Source: Gemmatimonas sp. (GTDB taxonomy: Bacteria > Gemmatimonadota > Gemmatimonadetes > Gemmatimonadales > Gemmatimonadaceae). From it: a DNA stretch of 64,000 nt. The notes beneath the pieces are model-generated. The model was given only the letters and a program-made list of their open reading frames with translations, was not told where the DNA came from and did no database searches. Position numbers and translations under genes: made by a program. Location: the NCBI GenBank assembly GCA_025361705.1, contig JANYJW010000013.1, positions 1 through 64,000 on the forward strand, written 5' to 3'. Numbering within the stretch: position 1 is the first letter of the stretch; every line of letters begins with the position of its first letter. Shown one piece after another: positions 18,202 through 27,119 of this stretch.

Positions 18202-18887
18202 TGGCGTTCCGCGACGACATCCGGCGCACCCGCGCCATCGTGTGGAAGGACCTCACCACCGAGCGGCGCTCCAAGGCGGGCTTCAGCGCGGTGGCGGCGC
18301 TGGGCGTCACCATCCTCGTGCTCTTCGGCCTCGCGCTGGGTCCCGACGGCAAGGCGCTGCAGAATGCGGCCGCCGGGGCGCTCTGGCTGGCCATCCTGTT
18401 CGCCAGCGTGCTCGCGTTCAACCGTTCGTACCAGGTGGAACTCGATGGCGGCGCCCTCGAGGCGCTGTTGCTCTACCCCGGCTCGCGCTGGGCGATCTTC
18501 GCCGGCAAGCTGATTGCCAACCTGATCTTCGTGATGGCGATGCTGGTGATCGTCGTCACCGTTGGCATCGTACTGTTCGACGTGCGCATCCCGGCGCAGT
18601 GGCCATCGATCGTCGGCATCATGATGCTCGGCGTGGTCGGCATCGTGGCGCTGGGCACCTTCTATGCGGCGATGTCGAGCCGCAGCCGAGCGCGCGAAGT
18701 GCTGCTGCCGCTCTTGCTGTACCCCATGCTCATTCCGGTCCTGCTCGCGTCGATGGAGGCCACCAAGGCCTTCCTCTTCGGGGACCTGCTCAGCGCGTCG
18801 GGGGCGTGGGTGCAGATGCTCTCGCTGTTCGACGTCATCTTTCTCGTGGCGACCTTCCTGGCCTTTGAATACGTGATTGAGGTCTGA
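18201..18887 (+). CDS. ccmB: Haem exporter membrane protein CcmB
   Basis: A 228-residue membrane protein with about six helices, the permease partner of CcmA. The N-terminal cytoplasmic segment KDLTTERRSKAGFSAV and the FNRSYQVELDGGALEALLLYPGS region are typical of CcmB. Normal length. Starts on the last base of the ccmA stop codon; ccmC follows after 7 bp. Confidence 0.93.
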   Translation: MAFRDDIRRTRAIVWKDLTTERRSKAGFSAVAALGVTILVLFGLALGPDGKALQNAAAGALWLAILFASVLAFNRSYQVELDGGALEALLLYPGSRWAIFAGKLIANLIFVMAMLVIVVTVGIVLFDVRIPAQWPSIVGIMMLGVVGIVALGTFYAAMSSRSRAREVLLPLLLYPMLIPVLLASMEATKAFLFGDLLSASGAWVQMLSLFDVIFLVATFLAFEYVIEV

Positions 18888-18894
18888 CCTGCCC

Positions 18895-19608
18895 ATGTCC
18901 CCCGCGCCTGCCAACGCCTTTGGTCCTCCCAAGCCGCTGCATGCGGCCTTCGGATGGATCACCTTGCTCTTCTTCGTCTTCACGCAGGCCTATGCCGTCG
19001 CCACGTCGCCCGCCGACGCGTTGATGGGCCACCTGCAGAAGATCATGTACGTCCACGTGCCATCGGCCTGGGTGGAGTTCGCGGCCTTCGGCGTGGTGCT
19101 GCTGTCGTCGCTCTACTTCCTGTGGAAGGAGGACGAGCGCGCCGACCTGCTGGCGGCGGCATCCGCCGAGGTCGGCTCGGTGTTCTGCGGCCTGACGCTG
19201 GTGCAGGGGATGATCTGGGGACGCCCCACCTGGGGCGTCTGGTGGACCTGGGATGCACGGCTCACGAGTACGCTCGTGCTCTTCTTGATTTTTGTGGGGT
19301 ATCTGGCGCTACGCTCTTTCGTGGAAGACCCGCACCGGCGCGGGCAGTGGAGCGCGGCGGTGGGGATCATCGGCGCAATCAATGTCCCCATCGTGTGGAT
19401 GTCGGTGAAGTGGTGGCGGACCATGCACCAGATCCAGAGCAATCCGCGGTCGCTGTCGCCGGAGTACCTGCGGGGGCTACTGCTCAACCTGGCGGCGTTC
19501 ACGCTGATCACGGCATGGTTCATCTGGCGCCGCTACGAGGCGGCGCGGTACGAGCGGGCCGCCGAGCACGTGTCGCAGGCGGCGGCGCTGGGAGGCTACG
19601 ATGGGTAA
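18895..19608 (+). CDS. ccmC: Haem-handling protein CcmC (WWD domain)
   Basis: A 237-residue integral membrane protein of the CcmC/CcsA haem-handling family with about six helices. The tryptophan-rich WWD motif is at residues 109-124 (PTWGVWWTWDARL), flanked by candidate haem-ligand histidines H54 (YVHVPSAW) and the His in WWRTMHQ. CcmC loads haem onto CcmE. I chose the ATG at 18895 because it removes six extra residues and follows directly on ccmB. Overlaps ccmD by 8 bp. Confidence 0.94.
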   Translation: MSPAPANAFGPPKPLHAAFGWITLLFFVFTQAYAVATSPADALMGHLQKIMYVHVPSAWVEFAAFGVVLLSSLYFLWKEDERADLLAAASAEVGSVFCGLTLVQGMIWGRPTWGVWWTWDARLTSTLVLFLIFVGYLALRSFVEDPHRRGQWSAAVGIIGAINVPIVWMSVKWWRTMHQIQSNPRSLSPEYLRGLLLNLAAFTLITAWFIWRRYEAARYERAAEHVSQAAALGGYDG

Positions 19609-19762
19609 CGGAATGATTGAAAACGGCGGCATCGAGTACGTCGTTGCGGCCTATGTCATCACGTGGGTGGTGTTGGGGGCGATGCTGGTGCGCATCATGG
19701 GATCGGCGCGTCGCGCCCGGGCAGAGTATGACCAGGCAGTCAAGGGAGGCTATCAGTCATGA
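19601..19762 (+). CDS. ccmD: CcmD-like small membrane protein
   Basis: A 53-residue ORF, ATG at 19601 within the last codons of ccmC, stop overlapping the ccmE ATG (ATGA). It has a single transmembrane helix (YVVAAYVITWVVLGAMLV) followed by a basic, charged cytoplasmic tail (SARRARAEYDQAV), exactly the layout of CcmD, which holds CcmC and CcmE together. Sequence conservation in CcmD is low, so the call rests on topology and position. Confidence 0.85.
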   Translation: MGNGMIENGGIEYVVAAYVITWVVLGAMLVRIMGSARRARAEYDQAVKGGYQS

Positions 19763-20208
19763 ACAAGAAGACCAAATGGGGCGCGCTGGCTGCGGTCGGC
19801 GTCCTCGTGATCGCATTCGGCTGGCTCATCTACGGTGGCCTCGACAGCAACGTCGTGTACTTCCTGACGCCCAAGGAGCTGGCGGCCAAGGGCGAGAAGG
19901 GGTTTGACGTGCCGGTGCGGTTGGGCGGCCAGGTGAAGCCCGGCTCGGTGAAGTGGGATGAGAAGGCGCTCGACCTCAGCTTTGCGGTGACCGATGGCAC
20001 GGGGGAGATTGCGGTGCATTCGCATGGGGCCCCGCCGCAGATGTTCAAGGACGGGCAGGGCGTGGTGGTGGAGGGGCGCTACGGCCGCGACCTCGTCTTT
20101 CAGAGCACCAGCCTGATGGTCAAGCACTCCAACGAGTACAAGGCGCCGGCCAAGGGCGAGCGGCCGGCCGAGATGTACAAGTCCCTCATGAAGAGCCAGG
20201 GCACATGA
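19759..20208 (+). CDS. ccmE: Periplasmic haem chaperone CcmE
   Basis: A 149-residue protein with one N-terminal helix (residues 8-25) and an OB-fold domain. The haem-attachment histidine is in VKHSNEY (about residue 120), with the conserved Tyr four residues later. It receives haem from CcmC and passes it to CcmF. Starts in the ccmD stop and ends in the ccmF start (both ATGA overlaps). Confidence 0.94.
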   Translation: MNKKTKWGALAAVGVLVIAFGWLIYGGLDSNVVYFLTPKELAAKGEKGFDVPVRLGGQVKPGSVKWDEKALDLSFAVTDGTGEIAVHSHGAPPQMFKDGQGVVVEGRYGRDLVFQSTSLMVKHSNEYKAPAKGERPAEMYKSLMKSQGT

Positions 20209-22190
20209 TTCGCCTGATTGCGTCCAACGCCATCCTCGTCGCGCTGGTCGTCACCGCGCTCGGGGCGATCCTGACGCCGGTCGCCATCCTGCGCGGCCGC
20301 CGTGACTGGCTGTCGTTCTCGTTTGCCGCCGTCTACACCAATTTTGCGCTCGTCACCGTGTCGACGCTGGCGCTCGTCTGGGGCCTCGTCTCGCACGACT
20401 TCAGCATCTCGTACGTTGCGCAGGTGGGCAGCCGCGCCACGCCGACGTTCTACACCATCATCTCGCTCTGGGGCGCCCTCGAGGGCTCCATCGTCTTCTG
20501 GGCGTGGGTGCTTGGCATGTACGCGGCGGCCGTGGTCTGGTTCAATCGCAAGCGCGAGGGCAACCTCGTGCCGTACGCGGCGATGGCGCTGCTGCTGGTG
20601 GCGCTGTTCTTCCACATCCTGCTGCTCGGCCCGGCCAATCCGTTCCAGGCGGTCTTCCCCGTGCCGTTTGACGGGCCGGGGCCCAACCCGCTGCTGCAGA
20701 ACCACATCCTGATGGGCGTGCACCCGCCGCTGCTCTACCTGGGCTACGTCGGCATGACGGTGCCGTTCGCCTTTGCCGTCGGCGCGATGCTGTCGGGTGA
20801 AGTGGCGAGCGACGACTGGATTCGCCTGACGCGCCGCTGGACGCTGGTGGCGTGGGGCTTCCTGACGGCGGCCATTATCGCCGGCATGTGGTGGTCGTAC
20901 GAAGTGCTGGGCTGGGGCGGCTACTGGGCGTGGGATCCCGTCGAGAATGCCTCGTTCATTCCGTGGCTCACCTGCACGGCGTACCTGCATTCGGTGATGG
21001 TGCAGGAGCGCCGCGGGATGCTGAAGCTGTGGAACCTGAACCTGATGGTCGGCACGTTCGTGCTGACGATCCTTGGCACGTTCCTCACGCGCTCGGGCAT
21101 CATCTCGTCGGTGCACGCCTTTACGCAGGGCACCATCGGCTACTACTTCCTGGGCTTCATTGCCGTGGTGCTGCTGAGCACGCTCATTCTCGTGGCGGGC
21201 AACAGCGACAAGCTCGGCTCCGAGGGAAAGCTCGATGCGCCGCTGTCGCGCGAGACGGCGTTCCTGCTGCAGAACATGTTCTTCACCGTCTTCATGTTCA
21301 CGGTGCTGATCGGGACGCTCTTCCCGCTGGTCGCCGAGCTCGTGCGGGGCGTGAAGGTGAGCGTGGGCACGCCGTTCTTCAACAAGATGTCCATCCCGCT
21401 GATGGTCGCCTTGCTGTTCCTGATGGGCGTTGGTCCGGTGCTGCCGTGGCGGAAGGGCGCCGGGCCCGAGTTGAAGGGCAAGCTGACGGCGGGCGTGGTG
21501 CTCGGCCTGCTGTTCGGCGTGGTCGGACTGGTGATGGGCGCGCGCAATGCGTACGCCGTCCTCTCGTTCACCTTTGCCGGGTTTGCGCTGGGCGCCAATG
21601 TGGGCGAGTTCGTGCGCGGGGCCAACGCCCGCGTGCGGGCGCACGGCGAGTCGTGGCTGGTGGCGCTCTCGCGGCTGGTGGCGGGCAACCGCCGCCGCTT
21701 CGGCGGCTACGTGGCGCACATCGGCGTGGTGCTGGTGGCGCTTGGTGTCACGGCGTCGGGGACGTTCAAGAAGGAGCAGGAGGCCACGCTCACGCCCGGC
21801 CAGTCGATGACGGTGTCGGGACACACGGTGCGCTTCAAGAACGCCTGGCTGCGCGAGGAGAAGCAGCGGCAGGTGGTGGGCGCCACCATGGAGATCATGG
21901 ATGGTACCCGCGTGTCGGCCACTGTTGAGCCGCGCATGAACTACTATCCCACGTCGCAGCAGCCGGTGCCGACCCCGCAGGTGAAGAGCACGTGGTCGGG
22001 CGACATCTACCTGAACCTGATGGCGTTCAAGCAGGACGGGTCGAACGTGACGGTCAAGGTGATCTGGGAGCCGCTGGTACCGTGGATCTGGTTTGGCGGA
22101 TTCGTCATCTGCTTTGGCGCGATCCTCGGCATCTTGCCGACGCGGCGCGAGGCGGCGGTGGCGTCGGCGCCCGCAGGGGGGACCCCGTGA
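20205..22190 (+). CDS. ccmF: Cytochrome c haem lyase subunit CcmF
   Basis: A 661-residue polytopic protein with about 14-15 helices. The WWD motif is in GWGGYWAWDPVENASFIPW and other CcmF hallmarks include LWGALEGSIVFWAW and MGVHPPLLYLGYVG with its His. A periplasmic domain near the C-terminus (ATLTPGQSMTVSGHTVRF) precedes the last helix. It attaches haem from CcmE to apocytochromes such as ActA and ActE. Its stop overlaps the GTG of ccmG. Confidence 0.95.
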   Translation: MIRLIASNAILVALVVTALGAILTPVAILRGRRDWLSFSFAAVYTNFALVTVSTLALVWGLVSHDFSISYVAQVGSRATPTFYTIISLWGALEGSIVFWAWVLGMYAAAVVWFNRKREGNLVPYAAMALLLVALFFHILLLGPANPFQAVFPVPFDGPGPNPLLQNHILMGVHPPLLYLGYVGMTVPFAFAVGAMLSGEVASDDWIRLTRRWTLVAWGFLTAAIIAGMWWSYEVLGWGGYWAWDPVENASFIPWLTCTAYLHSVMVQERRGMLKLWNLNLMVGTFVLTILGTFLTRSGIISSVHAFTQGTIGYYFLGFIAVVLLSTLILVAGNSDKLGSEGKLDAPLSRETAFLLQNMFFTVFMFTVLIGTLFPLVAELVRGVKVSVGTPFFNKMSIPLMVALLFLMGVGPVLPWRKGAGPELKGKLTAGVVLGLLFGVVGLVMGARNAYAVLSFTFAGFALGANVGEFVRGANARVRAHGESWLVALSRLVAGNRRRFGGYVAHIGVVLVALGVTASGTFKKEQEATLTPGQSMTVSGHTVRFKNAWLREEKQRQVVGATMEIMDGTRVSATVEPRMNYYPTSQQPVPTPQVKSTWSGDIYLNLMAFKQDGSNVTVKVIWEPLVPWIWFGGFVICFGAILGILPTRREAAVASAPAGGTP

Positions 22191-22837
22191 ACTGGCGACG
22201 CGCGTCGATTGCGGCGGCTGCGGCCGCGCCGATCATCGGGCTCTTCGCGTGGGGCCTGACGCGCGACCCGAACAACATTCCGTCGCCGTTGCCGGGACGC
22301 GCCGCGCCGTCGTTTGCGCTGGCGGTGTTTTCGCCGGGGCAGGGCGGTTTGATGCGCCCGGCGGGTGACACCGTGCGCCTCGCCGATCTCAAGGGCAAGG
22401 TCGTCGTGCTCAACTTCTGGGCGTCGTGGTGCCTTGCGTGTCGTGACGAACATGCAGCGCTGTCGCAGGTGGCCGCGACGTATGAGGGGCAGCCGGTGCA
22501 GTTCCTCGGCGTGCTCTACAACGACGTGCCCGACAAGGGCCGGGCGTGGATCGCCGAGATGGGTGGACAGTCGTATCCGTCGGTGGACGATCCCGGCGCC
22601 CGCGTGGCCATCGACTACGGGCTGTATGGCGTGCCCGAGACGTTCTTTCTCGATGGCAACGGGCGCGTGGCGTTCAAGAACACGGGGCCGGTGACGCCGG
22701 GCATGGTGCGACTGAAGGTCGACTCACTGATGGCGGTCGCCGCGCTGCAGGCGTCAGCCGCGCAGCCTGCTCCGGCGCCGCGCGCGCCGGCGAAGGACCG
22801 CGCGGGCGGCCCGGAAAAGACGGGAGGTGCCAAGTGA
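22187..22837 (+). CDS. ccmG: Thiol:disulfide oxidoreductase CcmG/DsbE
   Basis: A 216-residue membrane-tethered thioredoxin-fold protein. An N-terminal helix (about 8-25) is followed by the thioredoxin domain with active site WCLAC (in NFWASWCLACRDEH) and the cis-Pro loop YGVPETFFLD. It keeps apocytochrome CXXCH cysteines reduced. The C-terminus has an Ala/Pro/Lys-rich tail of about 30 residues absent from most CcmG. Starts at GTG overlapping the ccmF stop (GTGA). Confidence 0.92.
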   Translation: MNWRRASIAAAAAAPIIGLFAWGLTRDPNNIPSPLPGRAAPSFALAVFSPGQGGLMRPAGDTVRLADLKGKVVVLNFWASWCLACRDEHAALSQVAATYEGQPVQFLGVLYNDVPDKGRAWIAEMGGQSYPSVDDPGARVAIDYGLYGVPETFFLDGNGRVAFKNTGPVTPGMVRLKVDSLMAVAALQASAAQPAPAPRAPAKDRAGGPEKTGGAK

Positions 22838-23370
22838 TGATCATCACGCGTTCATGGAAGCGCACGGCGTTGTCCCTGGCCGCGATCGGTGCGCTGGCCG
22901 GTGCACTGGGTGCGCAGGCGCCCGCATTGCCGGCCGCGCCGAAGAATGCGCCGCAGGACAGCGGGGCGTTGCGCGTGCAGGTGCAGGGCACACTGACGGA
23001 TGCGCAGAAGAACGACGCCGGGCTCGAAGCGCTCACCAAGTCGGTGGCGTCCGAACTGCGATGCCCGGTGTGCCAGGGGCTGTCGATCCAGGATTCGCCC
23101 TCCGAGCTGTCGCAGCAGATGCGCACGGTGGTCAAGGAGCAGCTCGCGGCGGGCAAGTCGCAGCAGGAGGTGAAGGACTACTTCATTTCCAAGTACGGCG
23201 AGTGGATCCTGCTCGAACCGCAGGCGCACGGCTTCAATCTGCTCATCTACGCGCTGCCGGTGTTCCTCGTGCTTGGCGGCGCGGTGTTTGTGGTGTTCAT
23301 CGTGAAGCGGTGGACGGCGGCGCCGGCCACTGCCGGTGCGTCTGTCCCCACGGCCGACGACACCGAGTAG
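22837..23370 (+). CDS. ccmH: Cytochrome c biogenesis protein CcmH
   Basis: A 177-residue protein with an N-terminal signal/anchor (residues 7-25), a helical domain carrying the redox motif LRCPVCQG and SELSQQMRTVVKEQL, and a C-terminal helix (LLIYALPVFLVLGGAVFVVF). It reduces apocytochrome disulfides with CcmG. The long N-terminal linker before the CXXC domain is Ala/Pro-rich. The ATG shares its A with the ccmG stop; GGGAGGTG lies upstream. Confidence 0.93.
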   Translation: MIITRSWKRTALSLAAIGALAGALGAQAPALPAAPKNAPQDSGALRVQVQGTLTDAQKNDAGLEALTKSVASELRCPVCQGLSIQDSPSELSQQMRTVVKEQLAAGKSQQEVKDYFISKYGEWILLEPQAHGFNLLIYALPVFLVLGGAVFVVFIVKRWTAAPATAGASVPTADDTE

Positions 23371-23400
23371 CGGCAGCAAGCCCCAGCAAGGAGTCCCCCC

Positions 23401-23778
23401 ATGCGTGGACAGATCAGTGCGGAGCACGCCCGGCTGGGCGTGCTGTCGGTGGTAATGCTGGGCCTCGTGGCCTGCGGTGGGCCGTCGTCCGACCGCAACG
23501 CGCCGCTCGATGCGCGCCCCGCTGCGGCGGGAGGTGCGGCGGCGGCTGCCCATCCGGCCAAGGTGGTCTCGGCCGAGGCGAAGGCGGCGCTCGATGCCGG
23601 CAACGCGGCATTCCGCGCGAAGGATTATGTGGCCGCGCTCACCGCGTTTGAGAAGGCGAGAACGCTGGCGCCTGACAACGCGGCCCCGTGGTTTGGCATC
23701 TATATGGTGGCGCAGGCGCGCAACGACACCAAGGCCGCCGACGCCGCGCTGATCGAGATCCGCAAGCGGCCCGACTGA
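23401..23778 (+). CDS. TPR-containing lipoprotein at the end of the ccm operon
   Basis: A 125-residue lipoprotein. The signal ends in the lipobox LVAC (about residue 24). After an Ala/Pro-rich linker, about 1.5 tetratricopeptide repeats are visible (ALDAGNAAFRAKDYVAALTA, followed by FEKARTLAPDNAAPWFG). It follows ccmH by 30 bp, where many operons have the TPR protein CcmI, the apocytochrome chaperone. That role is an inference from position; the sequence itself only supports TPR. Confidence 0.75.
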   Translation: MRGQISAEHARLGVLSVVMLGLVACGGPSSDRNAPLDARPAAAGGAAAAAHPAKVVSAEAKAALDAGNAAFRAKDYVAALTAFEKARTLAPDNAAPWFGIYMVAQARNDTKAADAALIEIRKRPD

Positions 23779-23858
23779 GCCGGTCTGGGAATGTGCGCCG
23801 CGCATTGTGACGCGGCGCGCCGCGTGCGAGCTTTGGGCCGACGCTTCCCCGACGGTTG

Positions 23859-26066
23859 ATGCTCGATCCCATCGAACACCTCGCGCGCGACGACAAGTGG
23901 TATCTGGGTGCCGGCGACGGCACGCTCTTCGCGCCGACCTATCCCTCCTGGCTCGACACGCCGGGGTTCTGGGACGAGGCGACGGTCTACCAGTACGCGT
24001 TTGCGCCATTGTTCACCGTGACGGTGCTCGACGCCACCGGTCGCGAGCTGCCGCTCACGGCGACCTCGCGCCGGTGGACGCCCGCCGACCTGACGGTCAC
24101 CTACCAGATCGACGCGGGGCACACTGCCACGGAAGTGCGCACGGTGCATCCAGGTGGCGTCTTCGTGTCGGAGTGGCGCTTTGCCGCCGTGGCGCCGACA
24201 CGTGTGCACCTGGTGGCGTGGACGGCCCAGGACGGCGCCACGGTTCCGCTGGGCGAGGCGACGTGGGCCGACGGGGCCGTGCGCTGGCCCCGCATGCTCA
24301 GCGACCGCCGCCAGCAGCCGCTGCGTGTGCGCGCCGAGCTGGCCTGCGTGGGCGACGTGACGAGCTACGCGGCGTCGCGCAGCGAGAGGAGCGCGCCGCA
24401 GCCGCATTGGCGGCACACGCCGTTTGTGGAACAATGGCGCGCGGGCGCCTTGCCGCGCGCGGTGCGCGACGCGGGCATCACGCCCGACGGGCTTTTTTAT
24501 GCTGCGGTGCACCGCATGGTGGACGTTGGCTACCAGGGGGCGTCGGCCGTCTTCGCGATGAAGATCACCGCGGACGACGACGCCCTGCGCGTGGACGCCG
24601 CGCCGCGCGCGGTGCGCCCGACGCACGGCACCATTGCGGGGGCGAGCCGCCGTCGCTGGCACGCCTGGTTTGAGCAGGTGCCGCAGTTGCGCTGCTCCGA
24701 TCCGTATCTGGAGACGTACTACTACTATCGCTGGTACGGTCTGCATCTCAACGCCACCGCGGCAGGACACGGCAACCACCGCTGGCCGTCGATGTGCGAT
24801 GGGCCCGGCTTCTTCCATCAGCCGATCTCGTATTCCGCACAGTGCCACGCCCGCGAGCTGCGCTGGCTGAACGACCCGGCGCACGCGCGCGGCGTGCTGC
24901 GCACGTTCTTCGGCAACCAGAAGGACGATGGCGCGCTGCACGGGCGCGTGTACGCCAACCATCTCACGGGCACCGACTACTATCACGCCGACTGGGGCGG
25001 CGCGCTGCTGGCGCTCGACGCGGCATGGCCCGACGACGCGTTCATCGCCGAGCTGTATCCGGCCATGGCGCAGTTTGCCGAGTGGCTGGTGCGCACGCGC
25101 GACGCCGACGGCACCGGCATGTTCGACGTCGTGGACCAGTACGAGACGGGGCAGGAGTACATGAGCCGGTATCAGGCGGTTGATCCCGATGCTGATCGGT
25201 ATGGCTGGGAGAATCGTCTGCGGCTCAAGGGGATCGACGTCACGGTCTACGCCTATCAACTGTTCCGCACACTCGAGCGGTGTGCGGCCACGGGCGGTGG
25301 CGACGCCACTCGCTGGGCGGCGCTGGCTGCGCGCACGCGCGACGCGGTGCGTGGCACGATGTGGGACGCCGCGAGCGGGATGTTCTCGGACGTGCATCCC
25401 GGCACCGGCGAGCGCACCGGCGTGAAGGCGGCGGTCTGTTTCTATCCGTATTTCACCGATCTCGTGGACGCATCGCACGTCGGCGGGCTCAAGGCGTCGC
25501 TGCTCGATGCGCGGCAGTTCTGGACGGCGTTTCCCGTGCCGTCGTCGAGTCTCGACGATCCGCTGTTCAACGCCGAGGCGGAGTGGAAAGGCAAGCGTCA
25601 CGTCTGTCCGTGGAACGGGCGCACGTGGCCGATGACCAACAGCCACGTGGTGGAGGCGCTGGCGGCGGCATCGCGGCTGGGTGCGCCGACGTTGCGCAAG
25701 CACACCGGCGACCTGCTGAAGCGCTTCGTGCGGATGATGTTTCACGACGGCGACCTGCGCCGTCCGAACTGCTTCGAGCACTACAACCCGCACACCGGGC
25801 ACGCGTCCGTGTACCGCGGCATCGACGACTACCAGCACTCGTGGGTGGCTGACCTCATCCTGCAGTACGCGGCGGGGGTGCGGCCGCACGCGGGCGGCGT
25901 GACCATCGATCCGTTTCCGCTGGGCCTCGAGCAGCTGACGCTCACCGGCGTGCGCGTGCGCAACCGCACGCTCGAGGTGCGGCTGGTGGGCAGCAAGTTC
26001 ACGGTGATCAGCGGCGGCGACCGCATCGAGTCGGCCCTGGGCGACGCGGTGGAGCTCGCCGACTAG
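23859..26066 (+). CDS. Glycoside hydrolase with (α/α)6-barrel, GH63/MGH1-like
   Basis: A 735-residue enzyme. The N-terminal third is β-rich (LTATSRRWTPADLTVTYQID); residues about 280-650 have the pattern of a six-hairpin α/α barrel of the GH63/mannosylglycerate-hydrolase type (QKDDGALHGRVYANH, YYHADWGGALLALDAAWPDD, NGRTWPMTNSHVVEALAAAS). No signal peptide is visible, so it is probably cytoplasmic and acts on imported sugar. It is followed 2 bp later by the transporter ATPase, so operon membership is clear. Exact substrate and family number cannot be read from the sequence. Confidence 0.75.
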   Translation: MLDPIEHLARDDKWYLGAGDGTLFAPTYPSWLDTPGFWDEATVYQYAFAPLFTVTVLDATGRELPLTATSRRWTPADLTVTYQIDAGHTATEVRTVHPGGVFVSEWRFAAVAPTRVHLVAWTAQDGATVPLGEATWADGAVRWPRMLSDRRQQPLRVRAELACVGDVTSYAASRSERSAPQPHWRHTPFVEQWRAGALPRAVRDAGITPDGLFYAAVHRMVDVGYQGASAVFAMKITADDDALRVDAAPRAVRPTHGTIAGASRRRWHAWFEQVPQLRCSDPYLETYYYYRWYGLHLNATAAGHGNHRWPSMCDGPGFFHQPISYSAQCHARELRWLNDPAHARGVLRTFFGNQKDDGALHGRVYANHLTGTDYYHADWGGALLALDAAWPDDAFIAELYPAMAQFAEWLVRTRDADGTGMFDVVDQYETGQEYMSRYQAVDPDADRYGWENRLRLKGIDVTVYAYQLFRTLERCAATGGGDATRWAALAARTRDAVRGTMWDAASGMFSDVHPGTGERTGVKAAVCFYPYFTDLVDASHVGGLKASLLDARQFWTAFPVPSSSLDDPLFNAEAEWKGKRHVCPWNGRTWPMTNSHVVEALAAASRLGAPTLRKHTGDLLKRFVRMMFHDGDLRRPNCFEHYNPHTGHASVYRGIDDYQHSWVADLILQYAAGVRPHAGGVTIDPFPLGLEQLTLTGVRVRNRTLEVRLVGSKFTVISGGDRIESALGDAVELAD

Positions 26067-26068
26067 CG

Positions 26069-27118
26069 ATGGCCGCCCTCACCGTCACTCATCTCGTCAA
26101 GCGGTTCACTGGCGGTGTCATTGGCGTGGACGACGTGTCACTCACGGTCCACGAGGGCGCATTCACGGCGCTCGTTGGTCCGTCGGGATGCGGCAAGACG
26201 ACGATGCTGCGCATGGTGGCAGGCCTCGAGGAGCCGACGAGCGGCGCGGTGCGCATTGGCGCGCGCGACGTCACGTGGCTGCCGCCGCGCGACCGTGACG
26301 TGGCGATGGTGTTCCAGAACTACGCCCTCTACCCGCACCTCACGGTGCGCGAGAACATCGCCTTCCCGCTGACGGTGCGGCGCACGGCCGCCGTCGAGGT
26401 GACGCGGCGTGTGCGGCAGGCGGCGGAGCTGCTCGACATCGACGGGCTGCTCGACCGGAAGCCGGCACAGTTGTCGGGCGGCCAGCGCCAGCGTGCGGCG
26501 CTGGCGCGCGCCATCGTGCGCGAGCCGGCCCTTTTTCTCTTTGACGAACCGCTGTCGAACCTCGACGCGCAGGTGCGCGCGCAGACGCGCGCCGAGCTGG
26601 TGGCGCTGCACAAGCGGCTGGGCGCGACCATCCTGTACGTCACGCACGACCAGGTGGAGGCGATGACGATGGCGCAGCGCGTGGCCGTGATGGCGCTTGG
26701 GCGCGTGCTGCAGGAGGCACCGCCGATGGCGCTCTATCGCGACCCGGCGTCCCTTGGCGTGGCGCGCTTCATCGGGTCGCCGTCCATCAACACGGTCGCC
26801 GGGCGCGCCACGGGCACGCGCTTCGAGGGTGCGCTCTCGTGTGACACCCGCGTGGCGCCCTGCGCCGACGCAGTGCTCGCGGTGCGCCCCGAGCATCTGG
26901 TGCTGGAGCCGGCCATGGATGCAGCGGCGGCCGTGGTGACGCTGGTCGAGCCGCTCGGGCCCGAGTCACTGGTGCGCGTGCGGCTACAGGGCGGCGAGGA
27001 TCTCGTGGCGCGCGTCGCAGGCGAGGCGGCGTGGCGCATGGGCGACGCGGTGGGCGTGCGCGTGGTGCCGGGGCAGGGGCTCTGCTTCCGCGCTGCGGAC
27101 GGCGCGCGGCTGGCATAG
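26069..27118 (+). CDS. Sugar ABC transporter ATP-binding protein (MalK/MsmK/UgpC type)
   Basis: A 349-residue ABC ATPase. Walker A GPSGCGKTT (about 36-44), Q-loop VFQNYALYPHL, signature LSGGQRQRAALARA, Walker B LFLFDEPLSNLD and switch His in YVTHDQVEAM are intact. The C-terminal about 110 residues form the TOBE regulatory domain found in MalK-like proteins. It powers the importer whose binding protein and permeases follow, and begins 2 bp after the glycosidase. Confidence 0.94.
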   Translation: MAALTVTHLVKRFTGGVIGVDDVSLTVHEGAFTALVGPSGCGKTTMLRMVAGLEEPTSGAVRIGARDVTWLPPRDRDVAMVFQNYALYPHLTVRENIAFPLTVRRTAAVEVTRRVRQAAELLDIDGLLDRKPAQLSGGQRQRAALARAIVREPALFLFDEPLSNLDAQVRAQTRAELVALHKRLGATILYVTHDQVEAMTMAQRVAVMALGRVLQEAPPMALYRDPASLGVARFIGSPSINTVAGRATGTRFEGALSCDTRVAPCADAVLAVRPEHLVLEPAMDAAAAVVTLVEPLGPESLVRVRLQGGEDLVARVAGEAAWRMGDAVGVRVVPGQGLCFRAADGARLA

Positions 27119-27119
27119 G

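Noticed and set aside
23859-26066. A trehalase or mannosylglycerate hydrolase name for the glycosidase.
   Set aside because: The fold pattern supports the broad group only; substrate-defining residues could not be checked.
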